From assembly GCA_002454335.1 (NCBI GenBank), contig DKIP01000013.1, positions 991 to 46,293 on the forward strand: DNA of 45,303 bases, given 5' to 3'. A model generated the notes under the pieces. It searched no databases and had not been told where the DNA came from. It was given only the letters and a program-made list of their open reading frames with translations. The stretch comes from Cytophagaceae bacterium UBA6715. Lineage in GTDB: Bacteria; Bacteroidota; Bacteroidia; Cytophagales; Spirosomataceae. The stretch's first letter is position 1. Every line of letters begins with the position of its first letter. Made by a program: the position numbers and the translations under genes. Below, one piece after another: positions 24,808 through 32,604 of the stretch.

Positions 24808-25755
24808 TCAATTTCCGTTAAACCATGCAGCGGCTCTTTGCTCAGCCCAAGTTTGTCCCCGATAATTCCTCGGATAAAACCCGCAATGCCCTCCTGAATC
24901 AGGTAATTCGATTCGGACAAAATCCGAATCAATTTGCTCAGGCAAGCATTCCTGCGATAAAAATGGATCATTCTTAGCGTTCACAATCAAGGTTGGCACC
25001 TGAATGTCGGCTAAAAAATACAAGGAACTATTACGTTCATAATAATCCTCCGCATCCTTAAATCCATGCAAGGGACCCGTAATCACATTGTCAAAATCGT
25101 ACAAACTGCGAATAGAGGTTAACATAGACGGCGTAATATCCAAAGGATATCGAGCCGACTTTTCGGTAACTTTTTCTAATAGCGTTTGTAAGAAGCGATG
25201 TGTGTAGAGTCTGTTTTCCCGGCGAGTCAATTGCTGACTACTGCTAGAAAGATGCAAAGGTACAGAAAATGCTACAGCTTTTCGAACGAATTGCGATGCT
25301 TTTTTGGCATTTTCTCCCAACCATTTTAAGCTTAAGTTGCCTCCTAAACTAAAGCCGGCCAAGTAAATATCTTTCACCCCACGCGCAACAGCCTGCTGAA
25401 TCACATAGTCCAAATCGTCCGTTGCCCCGCTATGATAAAATCGCAAATTCCGATTCGGATCTCCCGAACAGCTTCGGTAATTCCATGCTAAAGCATTAAC
25501 TTCTGGCATCGAACGAATGAGTCCGGTGACATAATGCCTCCGACTGCTCCCCTCCAACCCATGAGATACAATCAACAATGGTTTTTCATGCAAGGCCTCC
25601 GAACGCATGTGCCAGTCGACATCTAGAAAATCGCCATCGGGCAATTCCATCCGTTCACTGTGCGAATGCGTTAGTGGTATTTTTCGAAATAAAGCCGGAT
25701 AAATGCTTTGGGTATGTCCATCCGGCAACCAAAGCGGTGCGCGATAAGCTTGCAT
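24808..25755 (-). CDS. YheT-family alpha/beta hydrolase
   Basis: A 315-residue protein. The start, with APLWLPDGHTQSIYPALFR, and VSHGLEGSSRRHYVTGL followed by NYRSCSGDPN are marks of the YheT/ABHD1-3 group. The catalytic triad is visible: S136 (GFSLGGN), D263 (NAKNDPFL) and H290 (GGHCGF). It is a probable cytoplasmic esterase of unknown substrate. Its ATG overlaps the SDR stop (TAATG), and serB-serA starts 3 bases after its stop. Confidence 0.9.
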   Translation of the reverse strand: MQAYRAPLWLPDGHTQSIYPALFRKIPLTHSHSERMELPDGDFLDVDWHMRSEALHEKPLLIVSHGLEGSSRRHYVTGLIRSMPEVNALAWNYRSCSGDPNRNLRFYHSGATDDLDYVIQQAVARGVKDIYLAGFSLGGNLSLKWLGENAKKASQFVRKAVAFSVPLHLSSSSQQLTRRENRLYTHRFLQTLLEKVTEKSARYPLDITPSMLTSIRSLYDFDNVITGPLHGFKDAEDYYERNSSLYFLADIQVPTLIVNAKNDPFLSQECLPEQIDSDFVRIELPDSGGHCGFYPRNYRGQTWAEQRAAAWFNGN

Positions 25756-26579
25756 TAAATAAAGAAATCAGGGATTAAAGATTTAGGATCCACAGAAGCA
25801 TCTACTTGGTATTGAGCAAAATCCCTCATGCCTGCTTCTGCTAGCACCGCATCATCTATAAAATAATTTCCCGTGCAAACCTTGGCATCACGCTTTAATA
25901 TCTCAAAACAGGCATCCGCCATGATATCCGGTTTTCGGGCTAATTTCAACATCTCCGCGCTACCTACCGCAAATTCAATGGCCGCAGTCGCGATAATCGT
26001 ACGAGGCCACAAAGAATTAAAAGCTACTTTCCCCTCAAACTCAGCGGACATACCTAAGGTAACTAAAGACATACCGAATTTGGCCATCGAATACGCCACG
26101 TGGTGCTTGAACCAGCGCGCCTCAAAATTTAATGGCGGAGATAATGTCAAGACATGCGGGTTTTCCGACTTCAGTAAATGAGGAAGACATGCGCGAGAAA
26201 CCAAATAAGTACCCCGGGCATTGACCCCATGCATTAAATCGAAGCGCTTCATTTCGGTTTCGAGGGTACCTGTCAACTGAATGGCAGAAGCATTATTGAT
26301 CAAAACATCGATTCCTCCAAAGGTCTCAACGGCCTTATTCACTGCTTCTAAAACCTGATTTTCGTCACGAATGTCGACAACACAGGGCAGCACGCGCCCA
26401 CCTAAAGCTTCAATTTCCGCAGCAGCTGAGAAAATCGTTCCTTGTAATTTGGGATGTGGCTCGGCGGTTTTTGCTGCAATAACAACGTTTGCACCCTCGG
26501 AAGCAAGTTTTTTGGCAATCGCCAAACCAATTCCACGGGAAGCACCCGTGATGAAAACCGTTTTGTTTTTGAAGTCCAT
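25755..26579 (-). CDS. Short-chain dehydrogenase/reductase (HSDL2-like)
   Basis: A 274-residue SDR. Cofactor loop TGASRGIG (11-18), NNAS (96-99), catalytic S147 (TLSPP), Y163 and K167 (YSMAK). The sequence KTAEPHPKLQGTIFSAAAEIEALGG and the LSPPLNF stretch resemble the hydroxysteroid dehydrogenase-like 2 group, NADP-dependent enzymes of lipid metabolism with uncertain substrates. It is the first gene of the seven-gene run; no convincing promoter box was found in the 106 bases shared with hemA. Confidence 0.9.
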   Translation of the reverse strand: MDFKNKTVFITGASRGIGLAIAKKLASEGANVVIAAKTAEPHPKLQGTIFSAAAEIEALGGRVLPCVVDIRDENQVLEAVNKAVETFGGIDVLINNASAIQLTGTLETEMKRFDLMHGVNARGTYLVSRACLPHLLKSENPHVLTLSPPLNFEARWFKHHVAYSMAKFGMSLVTLGMSAEFEGKVAFNSLWPRTIIATAAIEFAVGSAEMLKLARKPDIMADACFEILKRDAKVCTGNYFIDDAVLAEAGMRDFAQYQVDASVDPKSLIPDFFI

Positions 26580-26626
26580 GTCGCTCTAATTAAACTTTAT
26601 CTAAATTACGATTTTATTACAAAGAC

Positions 26627-26659
26627 TTGTCAAAAATTAATTTTTGCGTTGTACTTTTG
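26627..26659 (+). promoter_or_regulatory. Promoter of hemA with an internal palindrome
   Basis: TTG at 26627-26629 and TACTTTTG at 26652-26659 are 22 bases apart, slightly longer than usual. The spacer contains a perfect 16-base palindrome, CAAAAATTAATTTTTG (26631-26646), placed where a regulator could block or bend the promoter. Confidence 0.55.
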
Positions 26660-26685
26660 TAAACTAGTTTAGTCCAAAATTATTA

Positions 26686-27957
26686 ATGATCGCACCGTTT
26701 AAGTCAGTCAGTATTTCTCATCGCAGTGCGCCGCTCACAATCCGTGAGATGGTTGCCCTAAATGAGGACGAGAGCAAAGCTTTTACCTTGAAATGCAAAG
26801 ACCTTTTCGGTTTGCAAGAATTATTGATCGTCTCTACTTGTAACCGGACTGAACTCTATTTCACCACCCAGGAAGAAATTTCAGACCAATTAATCAAGGC
26901 TCTGTTAATCGAAAAAGGATTAATTAATACGGCAGATTATGTGAATTATTTCATCCAAATGAATGACACCAATGAATCACTCCAACATTTGTTTGAGGTG
27001 GCTACAGGTTTACAATCAAAGGTAGTAGGTGATTTACAAATCCCCAATCAGATTAAAAAAGCGTATCAATTAGCGGCAGATCATAACATGGCTGGCCCCT
27101 ATTTGCATCGTTTAATGCATACCATATTTTATTCCAATAAACGTGTTGCCCAAGAGACTTCTTTCCGTGATGGAGCGGCTTCTGTTTCTTATGCAACGGT
27201 CGCTTTGGCGGAAGAATTATCCCAAGCTTTGGCTGCTCCAAAAGTCCTTATCTTAGGATTAGGTGAAATTGGAATCGATGTTTGCAAAAACTTTGAAGAC
27301 AAAGATTTTGCAGAGGTAACGGTCATGAATCGTACGCTGGAAAAGGCTGAACGTATAGCACAAGGAAAAAATTTCCGTGTTGCGCCATTTGAAGATATGT
27401 GTAAGGAAGTCGAGGCTGCGGATATTATCATCTCCTCGGTTCGTACAGATTCCCCGATTATCACCCAAGAAAAATTAAAGGCAATGCAGTTGCTGTCCTT
27501 CAAATATTTCATTGACCTTTCCGTTCCTCGGAGTATTGAGGATGGGGTAGAAAAAGTATCTGGTGTCTTGTTATATAACATTGATTCTTTGAAAGAACGT
27601 GCGGATGAGGCTTTGGCTTTGCGCATGGCATCCATTCCCGATGTAAAGAATATCATTTCGGAATCCATTGAAAGCTTTAATGATTGGTCGAAGGAAATGG
27701 AAGTTTCACCAACCATCCACAAGTTAAAAGGTGCTTTGGAGCAAATCCGTAAGGAGGAAATCAATCGCCACCTCAAAGGACTGAGTGCAGAAGAAGTTGA
27801 GAAATTAGAAAAAATTACGGCTTCTTTGGTACAAAAAATCATCAAACAACCGATCATTCATTTAAAAGCCGCTTGCAAACGTGGGGATTCTGAAGCGATG
27901 GTGGATGTATTGAATGATTTATTCAACCTCGAGCAATTCGAAGAGCAAGAATCCTAA
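26686..27957 (+). CDS. hemA: Glutamyl-tRNA reductase
   Basis: A 423-residue protein. The N-terminal catalytic domain has the family signature ISHRSAPLTIRE and STCNRTELY with nucleophile C52. The NADPH-binding domain has LILGLGEIG then VMNRTLEKAE. A helical dimerisation domain closes the protein. It reduces glutamyl-tRNA to glutamate-1-semialdehyde, the first step of C5 heme synthesis. recX starts 3 bases after its stop and is probably cotranscribed. Confidence 0.96.
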   Translation: MIAPFKSVSISHRSAPLTIREMVALNEDESKAFTLKCKDLFGLQELLIVSTCNRTELYFTTQEEISDQLIKALLIEKGLINTADYVNYFIQMNDTNESLQHLFEVATGLQSKVVGDLQIPNQIKKAYQLAADHNMAGPYLHRLMHTIFYSNKRVAQETSFRDGAASVSYATVALAEELSQALAAPKVLILGLGEIGIDVCKNFEDKDFAEVTVMNRTLEKAERIAQGKNFRVAPFEDMCKEVEAADIIISSVRTDSPIITQEKLKAMQLLSFKYFIDLSVPRSIEDGVEKVSGVLLYNIDSLKERADEALALRMASIPDVKNIISESIESFNDWSKEMEVSPTIHKLKGALEQIRKEEINRHLKGLSAEEVEKLEKITASLVQKIIKQPIIHLKAACKRGDSEAMVDVLNDLFNLEQFEEQES

Positions 27958-27960
27958 TCC

Positions 27961-28422
27961 ATGGACAGCGCATTACTGAATAAATTGGCCCGCTACTGCG
28001 CCTATCAGGAACGCTGCATCCAAGAAATCAAACAGAAGATTCACGAATTAGATCCTTTGGCGGATTCGGATATTTACATCCAATGGCTGCAGGAAAATAA
28101 TTATCTCAATGAAAGTCGGTTCGTAGGACTATTCATCCGTTCAAAATTCAATCAAAAGAAATGGGGGCGCAGCAAAATCCAATTCGAACTACGCAAGAAG
28201 GGTATTTCAGACTCCGAAATTCAAGCCCATTGGGATGAAATTGAAGAGGATGACTATTCGGAAGCATTGAAAACCTTACTGAGCAAAAAAGCGGAATCCT
28301 TGAAAACCGGGACTTCTACTGAAAAATACCAAAAGTGTTACCGCACAGGATTAGCCAAAGGATTCGAACCTGGACTTGTTTCCCAAGTATTAAAGGGACT
28401 TTTCCCGAACAGATTTGCATAA
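27961..28422 (+). CDS. recX: RecX-family regulatory protein
   Basis: A 153-residue, charged, helical protein with the three-helix repeats of RecX: KLARYCAYQERCIQEIKQKI, then YIQWLQENNYLNESRFVGLFIRSKFNQKKWGRSKIQFELRKKGIS, and a third repeat towards the C-terminus. RecX binds RecA filaments and limits RecA activity. recA is not in the window. The gene follows hemA by 3 bases, and the promoter of the tyrosine leader overlaps its last codons. Confidence 0.88.
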   Translation: MDSALLNKLARYCAYQERCIQEIKQKIHELDPLADSDIYIQWLQENNYLNESRFVGLFIRSKFNQKKWGRSKIQFELRKKGISDSEIQAHWDEIEEDDYSEALKTLLSKKAESLKTGTSTEKYQKCYRTGLAKGFEPGLVSQVLKGLFPNRFA

Positions 28423-28444
28423 AATCATTTTTTTCATACCTTTG
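28414..28444 (+). promoter_or_regulatory. Consensus promoter of the tyrosine leader/aminotransferase-tyrA operon
   Basis: TTTG (28414-28417), 19 bases, TACCTTTG (28437-28444): the closest match to the Bacteroidota -33/-7 consensus in the window. The -33 box lies inside the end of recX. Four bases separate the -7 box from the leader-peptide ATG, so transcription should begin at or next to that ATG. Confidence 0.82.
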
Positions 28445-28448
28445 GGGC

Positions 28449-28514
28449 ATGAATTTCAAATCAGCTACTTATTACGCAGGTTATTATTACGCAGGATATT
28501 ACGTCTGCGCGTAA
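28449..28514 (+). CDS. Tyrosine-rich leader peptide (attenuator), 21 residues
   Basis: An uninterrupted ORF of 21 codons plus TAA, beginning MNFKSAT and containing YYAGYYYAGYY, then VCA. Seven of 21 residues are tyrosine. It lies between a consensus promoter and an intrinsic terminator, directly upstream of an aminotransferase and prephenate dehydrogenase gene. By analogy with phe, his and trp leaders, scarcity of charged tRNA-Tyr would stall the ribosome here and alter folding downstream. The leader RNA also has ACGCAGG twice (28474-28480 and 28489-28495); either CGCAG can pair with CTGCG at 28505-28509, a hairpin a stalled ribosome would disrupt. No Shine-Dalgarno is possible because the mRNA probably starts at the ATG. 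Confidence 0.8.
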   Translation: MNFKSATYYAGYYYAGYYVCA

Positions 28515-28549
28515 CCGGTTTGATAGGTTTTTGATGTTAACTTATTTTC

Positions 28550-28578
28550 GCCGGCCCGTGAGTCGGCATTTTTATTTT
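28550..28578 (+). terminator. Attenuator terminator before the aminotransferase gene
   Basis: GCCGGC (28550-28555) pairs with GTCGGC (28562-28567, one G-U pair) around a 6-base loop and is followed by ATTTTTATTTT (28568-28578), which runs directly into the ATG at 28579. It lies 35 bases past the leader stop codon. The segment ACCGGT (28514-28519) could pair with CCGG at 28551-28554 (five pairs with a G-U) as a weak competing structure; that antiterminator is tentative. Confidence 0.75.
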
Positions 28579-29754
28579 ATGAGCTTTTCCATTTCACCCG
28601 CGTCTCGTTTACAGTCGGTCGAGGAATATTATTTCTCCACCAAACTGAAGCAAATAGCTGCATTACGCGCCGCTGGCATTCCCGTAATCAACTTGGGCAT
28701 TGGTAGTCCAGACCTCGCTCCTTCCATGGAGACGATTGAGGCCTTGACTTTATCCGCGGCAAATCCTGCGAATCATGCCTACCAAGGTTATCAAGGAATT
28801 CCTGCGTTACGAGAGGCTTTTGCCGCATTTTATGCAAAACACTACGGAGTGACATTGGATCCTGCACATGAAATATTACCCCTGATTGGTTCCAAAGAAG
28901 GCATCATGCATATTGCCATGGCCTATTTAGAAGCGGGCGATGTAACGCTGATTCCTAATCCTGGGTACCCAACGTACCAAGCGGCCTGCTCGTTAACGGG
29001 AGCAACGATACTAGCTTATGAATTAACGGAGGACAACGGCTGGTTACCTGATTTAGATGCGTTAGAGAAACAAGATTTATCGAAAGTGAAAATCATGTGG
29101 GTTAATTATCCACATATGCCAACGGGTGCGAAGGCGGATTTGGCATTTTTTACCAAACTACGGGATTTCGCCATTCGCCATTCGATTCTATTGGTGAATG
29201 ACAATCCTTACAGTTTCATATTGAACGAAAACCCTATCAGCATGTTGGCCGTTCCGGGCATGAAGGAGGTAGCCATCGAATTGAATTCATTGTCCAAATC
29301 CCACAACATGGCCGGTTGGCGCATCGGTGCGGCATTCGGTCGGAAGGAATTAGTAGATCCCGTGTTGAAATTCAAGTCCAACATGGATTCTGGGATGTTT
29401 TTGCCTTTGCAAGAAGCGGCGGTGAAGGCTTTATCGGCAGATGGTCACTGGTTTGCCCAACAAAATAAAATCTATCAATCCCGCCAGAAAAAGGTTTTCG
29501 AATTATTGGACCTATTGGATTGCGTGTATGACCCCGCACAAACCGGCATGTTTGTATGGGCACGCATACCAGCAGGATATGCGTCGGGCTATGCGCTTTC
29601 CGACAAAATTTTAGACGAGAATGCGGTATTTATCACGCCGGGGGGAATTTTTGGAACACAAGGAAATGACTATGTGCGAATTTCTTTGTGTGCGAAAGAA
29701 GGCGTATTTCAAACGGCGATAGATCGCATCAAAAATCACAGCAATGGAATCTAA
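28579..29754 (+). CDS. Class I aminotransferase of the tyrosine/phenylalanine operon
   Basis: A 391-residue fold-type I PLP enzyme. Motifs: LGIGSPDLAPS near the start, AYQGYQGIPALREAF, NYPHMPTGA (the NP.NPTG equivalent, N176), DNPYSF (D208), SLSKSHNMAGWRIG (PLP lysine K240, R248). It resembles LL-diaminopimelate/aspartate-type aminotransferases; placed before tyrA with a tyrosine leader, it most likely makes tyrosine and phenylalanine from their keto acids. The frame is open further upstream (ATG 28534), but that extension crosses the attenuator terminator, so ATG 28579 is chosen. It overlaps tyrA by 11 bases. Confidence 0.88.
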   Translation: MSFSISPASRLQSVEEYYFSTKLKQIAALRAAGIPVINLGIGSPDLAPSMETIEALTLSAANPANHAYQGYQGIPALREAFAAFYAKHYGVTLDPAHEILPLIGSKEGIMHIAMAYLEAGDVTLIPNPGYPTYQAACSLTGATILAYELTEDNGWLPDLDALEKQDLSKVKIMWVNYPHMPTGAKADLAFFTKLRDFAIRHSILLVNDNPYSFILNENPISMLAVPGMKEVAIELNSLSKSHNMAGWRIGAAFGRKELVDPVLKFKSNMDSGMFLPLQEAAVKALSADGHWFAQQNKIYQSRQKKVFELLDLLDCVYDPAQTGMFVWARIPAGYASGYALSDKILDENAVFITPGGIFGTQGNDYVRISLCAKEGVFQTAIDRIKNHSNGI

Positions 29755-30604
29755 GAAGGTAGGCATTATAGGTATTGGTTTAATTGGAGGCTCCATTGCA
29801 AAAGCATTGCGCAGCTCGGCTTGGGCATCTGAACTCATTGGTATTGAAGCAAATCCTGCTCACGCAGTGAAGGCCCTTTCTTTACGTTTGGTGGATGAAA
29901 TATTACCCTTGGAGGAAGCCATCGAACGCGTTGATGTGTTTGTATGTGCAACGCCAGTGGACATTTTGGTTCAAATTATTCCGAATGTATTAGACCAATT
30001 AAAACCCGATCAAATCGTCATTGAGGTAGGTTCTACCAAAACACCGGTCTATGAGGCGCTTAAAAACCACCCAAAACGAAAGCAATTTGTATCGACCCAC
30101 CCGATGGCCGGAACAGAATTTTCGGGACCGGAGGCGGCTATTGAAGGCTTGTTTCAAGGAAAACGTGGCGTAATTTGCGATAAGGAATTGAGTGCTCCAG
30201 AGGCCGTTGCGACCATTGAAAGTTTGTACCGGGATGGCTTGAGTATGAATCTGATTTACATGGATTCGATTGACCATGATGTGCACACGGCGTATATCTC
30301 GCACATTTCACATATTTGTTCCTTTGCTTTGGCGAATACGGTTTTGGAAAAAGAGAAAAACGAAGAACGTATTTTCGAATTAGCCTCCACAGGCTTTGAA
30401 TCAACCGTACGTTTGGCCAAATCATCGCCAGAAACTTGGTCACAGATTTTCCACCAAAATCAAGATAACTTGATGGACGTATTAGACGAATACATCAATA
30501 CGCTATTAAAGTACAAGGGCCTCATGTTGTCAGGCAGTTATGATAAACTGAAAGAGGAATTAGCAAAGGCGAACGACATCGGTCGGATCCTGAATAAACA
30601 TTAA
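29744..30604 (+). CDS. tyrA: Prephenate dehydrogenase
   Basis: A 286-residue protein. The N-terminal NAD(P) domain starts KKVGIIGIGLIGGSIAKALR. HPMAGTEFSGPEAA contains the catalytic His of TyrA, and the helical domain has DSIDHDVHTAYISHISH. There is no chorismate mutase or ACT domain, so regulation by tyrosine must come from elsewhere, consistent with the upstream attenuator. It oxidatively decarboxylates prephenate to 4-hydroxyphenylpyruvate. pheA and a DAHP synthase, often beside it in Bacteroidota, are not adjacent. Confidence 0.93.
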   Translation: MESKKVGIIGIGLIGGSIAKALRSSAWASELIGIEANPAHAVKALSLRLVDEILPLEEAIERVDVFVCATPVDILVQIIPNVLDQLKPDQIVIEVGSTKTPVYEALKNHPKRKQFVSTHPMAGTEFSGPEAAIEGLFQGKRGVICDKELSAPEAVATIESLYRDGLSMNLIYMDSIDHDVHTAYISHISHICSFALANTVLEKEKNEERIFELASTGFESTVRLAKSSPETWSQIFHQNQDNLMDVLDEYINTLLKYKGLMLSGSYDKLKEELAKANDIGRILNKH

Positions 30605-30634
30605 AAAAAGCCCCGACTTTCATCGGGGCTTTTT
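30605..30634 (+). terminator. Bidirectional terminator between tyrA and the M1 peptidase gene
   Basis: A 10-bp stem (30607-30616 with 30623-30632, core GCCCCGA/TCGGGGC) with a 6-base loop, A-run before and T-run after. It serves tyrA from the left and the minus-strand peptidase gene from the right. Confidence 0.94.
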
Positions 30635-30636
30635 TA

Positions 30637-32580
30637 TTAGTTGCCTTTCGGCGCCTTGTAGGCAACCGGCTTCCAAGTATTATTTTTTCCATTGATGTCT
30701 GGGAAGACATGATCAGGATCGATGGTTACTGATTTGATAGGTAGGTTAGTAGCTGTTTTGAACGTCCAAGAACCTCCACGTTGCCAAATCTCCACAGGGA
30801 AGTTGAAACGCTCTTTCGCTCCACCAGCAAGCTCCACTTCCACAATCGCAGGCATGGCCATTTTATCTAGGTTTTCAATCGTGATCAACGCGCCTTTGGC
30901 AGGATCTTGATCGATGTAATCCACATCTTTGACTGATTGATCCAACTTCCATAATTCGTAGAACCAAGCTTTCCAGAACCAACCTAAATCCTCACCGGCT
31001 CCATCCTCCATTGCACGGAAGAAATCGCGCGGCGTCGGGTGTTTGAACGCCCAGTTTTTGATGTAATGACGAAATGCATAATCGAAACGATCAGCACCTA
31101 AAATATGCTCACGCAAAATGCGTAAACCAAATCCCGGTTTGTTATACGCCTCCCAACCTAGGTTACGGGCTTGAATGACATCGGGAATAGACATGATCGG
31201 ATCAGCCTCCGCGCGGAACATACGAGGAGCGATTTGATGCATATCAAATTTTTGGTTTTTGTATTCTCCTTTATTGAACGCGTCTGTCGAATAGAAGTTG
31301 ATGAACGTATTGAAACCTTCATCCATCCAAGCAAATTTACGCTCGTTATTTCCAATGATCATTGGGAACCAGTTATGGCCAAATTCATGATCTGTCACGC
31401 CCCATAACGAAGCAGTTTGATCGCGGAAGCCACAGAAAATGATTCCTGGGTATTCCATTCCAGATACGATACCTGCCACATTGGTTGCCACCGGATAGCT
31501 ATATTCGTATAACCAGTTTGAATAATGTTCAATGGATGCTTTCACATATTCTGTAGAGCGAGCCCAAGCTTTCTCGCCATCGGATTCAATCGGATAAACG
31601 GAAACCGCTGTTGCTTTTTTACCGCTAGGCAAATTGATCATCGCCGCATCTTGAATGAAGGCTTTCGACGTTGCAAAGGCGACATCGCGTGCATTTTTAC
31701 AAGCAAATTTCCATGTCAAACGATCTTTAGCTGGTCGAGACGCCGCATCCGTCACCTCAGCCGCTGAGCGGATTATGACTGTTTTATCGGACGATTTAGC
31801 TGCAGCCCAACGTTTCATTTGTTCTGCTGTGTACACTTCAGAAGGATTCAACAATTCACCCGAACCTACGACAATGTGTGACGCAGGAACGTTGATGGAA
31901 TATTCAAAATTTCCATATTCCAAATAGAACTCACCCGCTCCTAAATAAGGTAGCACGTTCCATCCTTCGATGTCATCATACACACACATGCGCGGAAACC
32001 ATTGAGCCACGGTGTAGATATCCCCATTCTTCGTTTCTTGGATACCCATCCGGTCGGAACCGTTTTTAGGTGATGTAAACGAATAAACGATTTTGATTTT
32101 TGCGATACCCGCTTTCTCAGCGAGAGGAGAGGCCAAGCGAATCTGCATCCGTGTGTCTTCTACAATAAAGTTGGCCGGCTTTCCATCCACCGAAACACTT
32201 TCAATTTTGTACCCTCCATCAAAAGCCACATTCCCAAAACGTCCGCCTAATACAGGTGTTGTTTTACCGCCACGCGATTGGGTATGAAAGGAGTTTTGGT
32301 CTAATTGTAACCAAAGAAAAGGTAATTTATCTGGCGAGTAATTCTTGTAGGTAATTTCTACATCGCCAGAAATCTTGCGATTCGTATCATCCAAGGAGGC
32401 TGATATTTTGTAATCGGCAACATTTTGCCAGTAGTTGGGACCCGGCACCCCTGCTGCTGAACGTGCGGGTGAAACTGGACCATAATTCCATAAAGGATGA
32501 AATAATTCGTAGGCATTGTATTGGGCCATGGTTTGCAACGAGCAAAACATAAATCCAATGGCGAAAAGCTTTTTAAGCAT
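30637..32580 (-). CDS. Exported M1-family metallopeptidase
   Basis: A 647-residue protein with signal peptide MLKKLFAIGFMFCSLQTMAQ. The zinc site is complete: HEFGH (H398, E399, H402) and E421 in WMDEGFNTF, with the substrate-binding GMEYPG (374-379), a variant of GxMEN. The N-terminal beta-saddle domain (about 55-240) precedes it. It is a gluzincin aminopeptidase-type enzyme, expected in the periplasm, that probably degrades peptides. It starts 24 bases after the acyl-CoA dehydrogenase stop and shares the bidirectional terminator with tyrA. Confidence 0.92.
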   Translation of the reverse strand: MLKKLFAIGFMFCSLQTMAQYNAYELFHPLWNYGPVSPARSAAGVPGPNYWQNVADYKISASLDDTNRKISGDVEITYKNYSPDKLPFLWLQLDQNSFHTQSRGGKTTPVLGGRFGNVAFDGGYKIESVSVDGKPANFIVEDTRMQIRLASPLAEKAGIAKIKIVYSFTSPKNGSDRMGIQETKNGDIYTVAQWFPRMCVYDDIEGWNVLPYLGAGEFYLEYGNFEYSINVPASHIVVGSGELLNPSEVYTAEQMKRWAAAKSSDKTVIIRSAAEVTDAASRPAKDRLTWKFACKNARDVAFATSKAFIQDAAMINLPSGKKATAVSVYPIESDGEKAWARSTEYVKASIEHYSNWLYEYSYPVATNVAGIVSGMEYPGIIFCGFRDQTASLWGVTDHEFGHNWFPMIIGNNERKFAWMDEGFNTFINFYSTDAFNKGEYKNQKFDMHQIAPRMFRAEADPIMSIPDVIQARNLGWEAYNKPGFGLRILREHILGADRFDYAFRHYIKNWAFKHPTPRDFFRAMEDGAGEDLGWFWKAWFYELWKLDQSVKDVDYIDQDPAKGALITIENLDKMAMPAIVEVELAGGAKERFNFPVEIWQRGGSWTFKTATNLPIKSVTIDPDHVFPDINGKNNTWKPVAYKAPKGN

Positions 32581-32604
32581 TGTGATGAAGGTTAAAGTCT
32601 ATAA

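Noticed and set aside
26580..26685. Promoter for the SDR-led operon in the hemA intergenic region
   Set aside because: No exact TAnnTTTG was found on the minus strand; the nearest candidate (AGTCTTTG) lacks the essential TA.
27189..27857. A 222-codon open frame on the minus strand opposite hemA
   Set aside because: It lies wholly inside a well-supported hemA gene, has no recognisable motif and a Ser/Lys-heavy composition typical of an antisense shadow.
28531..28578. In-frame upstream start (ATG 28534) for the aminotransferase
   Set aside because: It would put the intrinsic terminator inside the coding region and add 15 residues not expected for the family, which starts close to SPASRLQSVEEYYFS.
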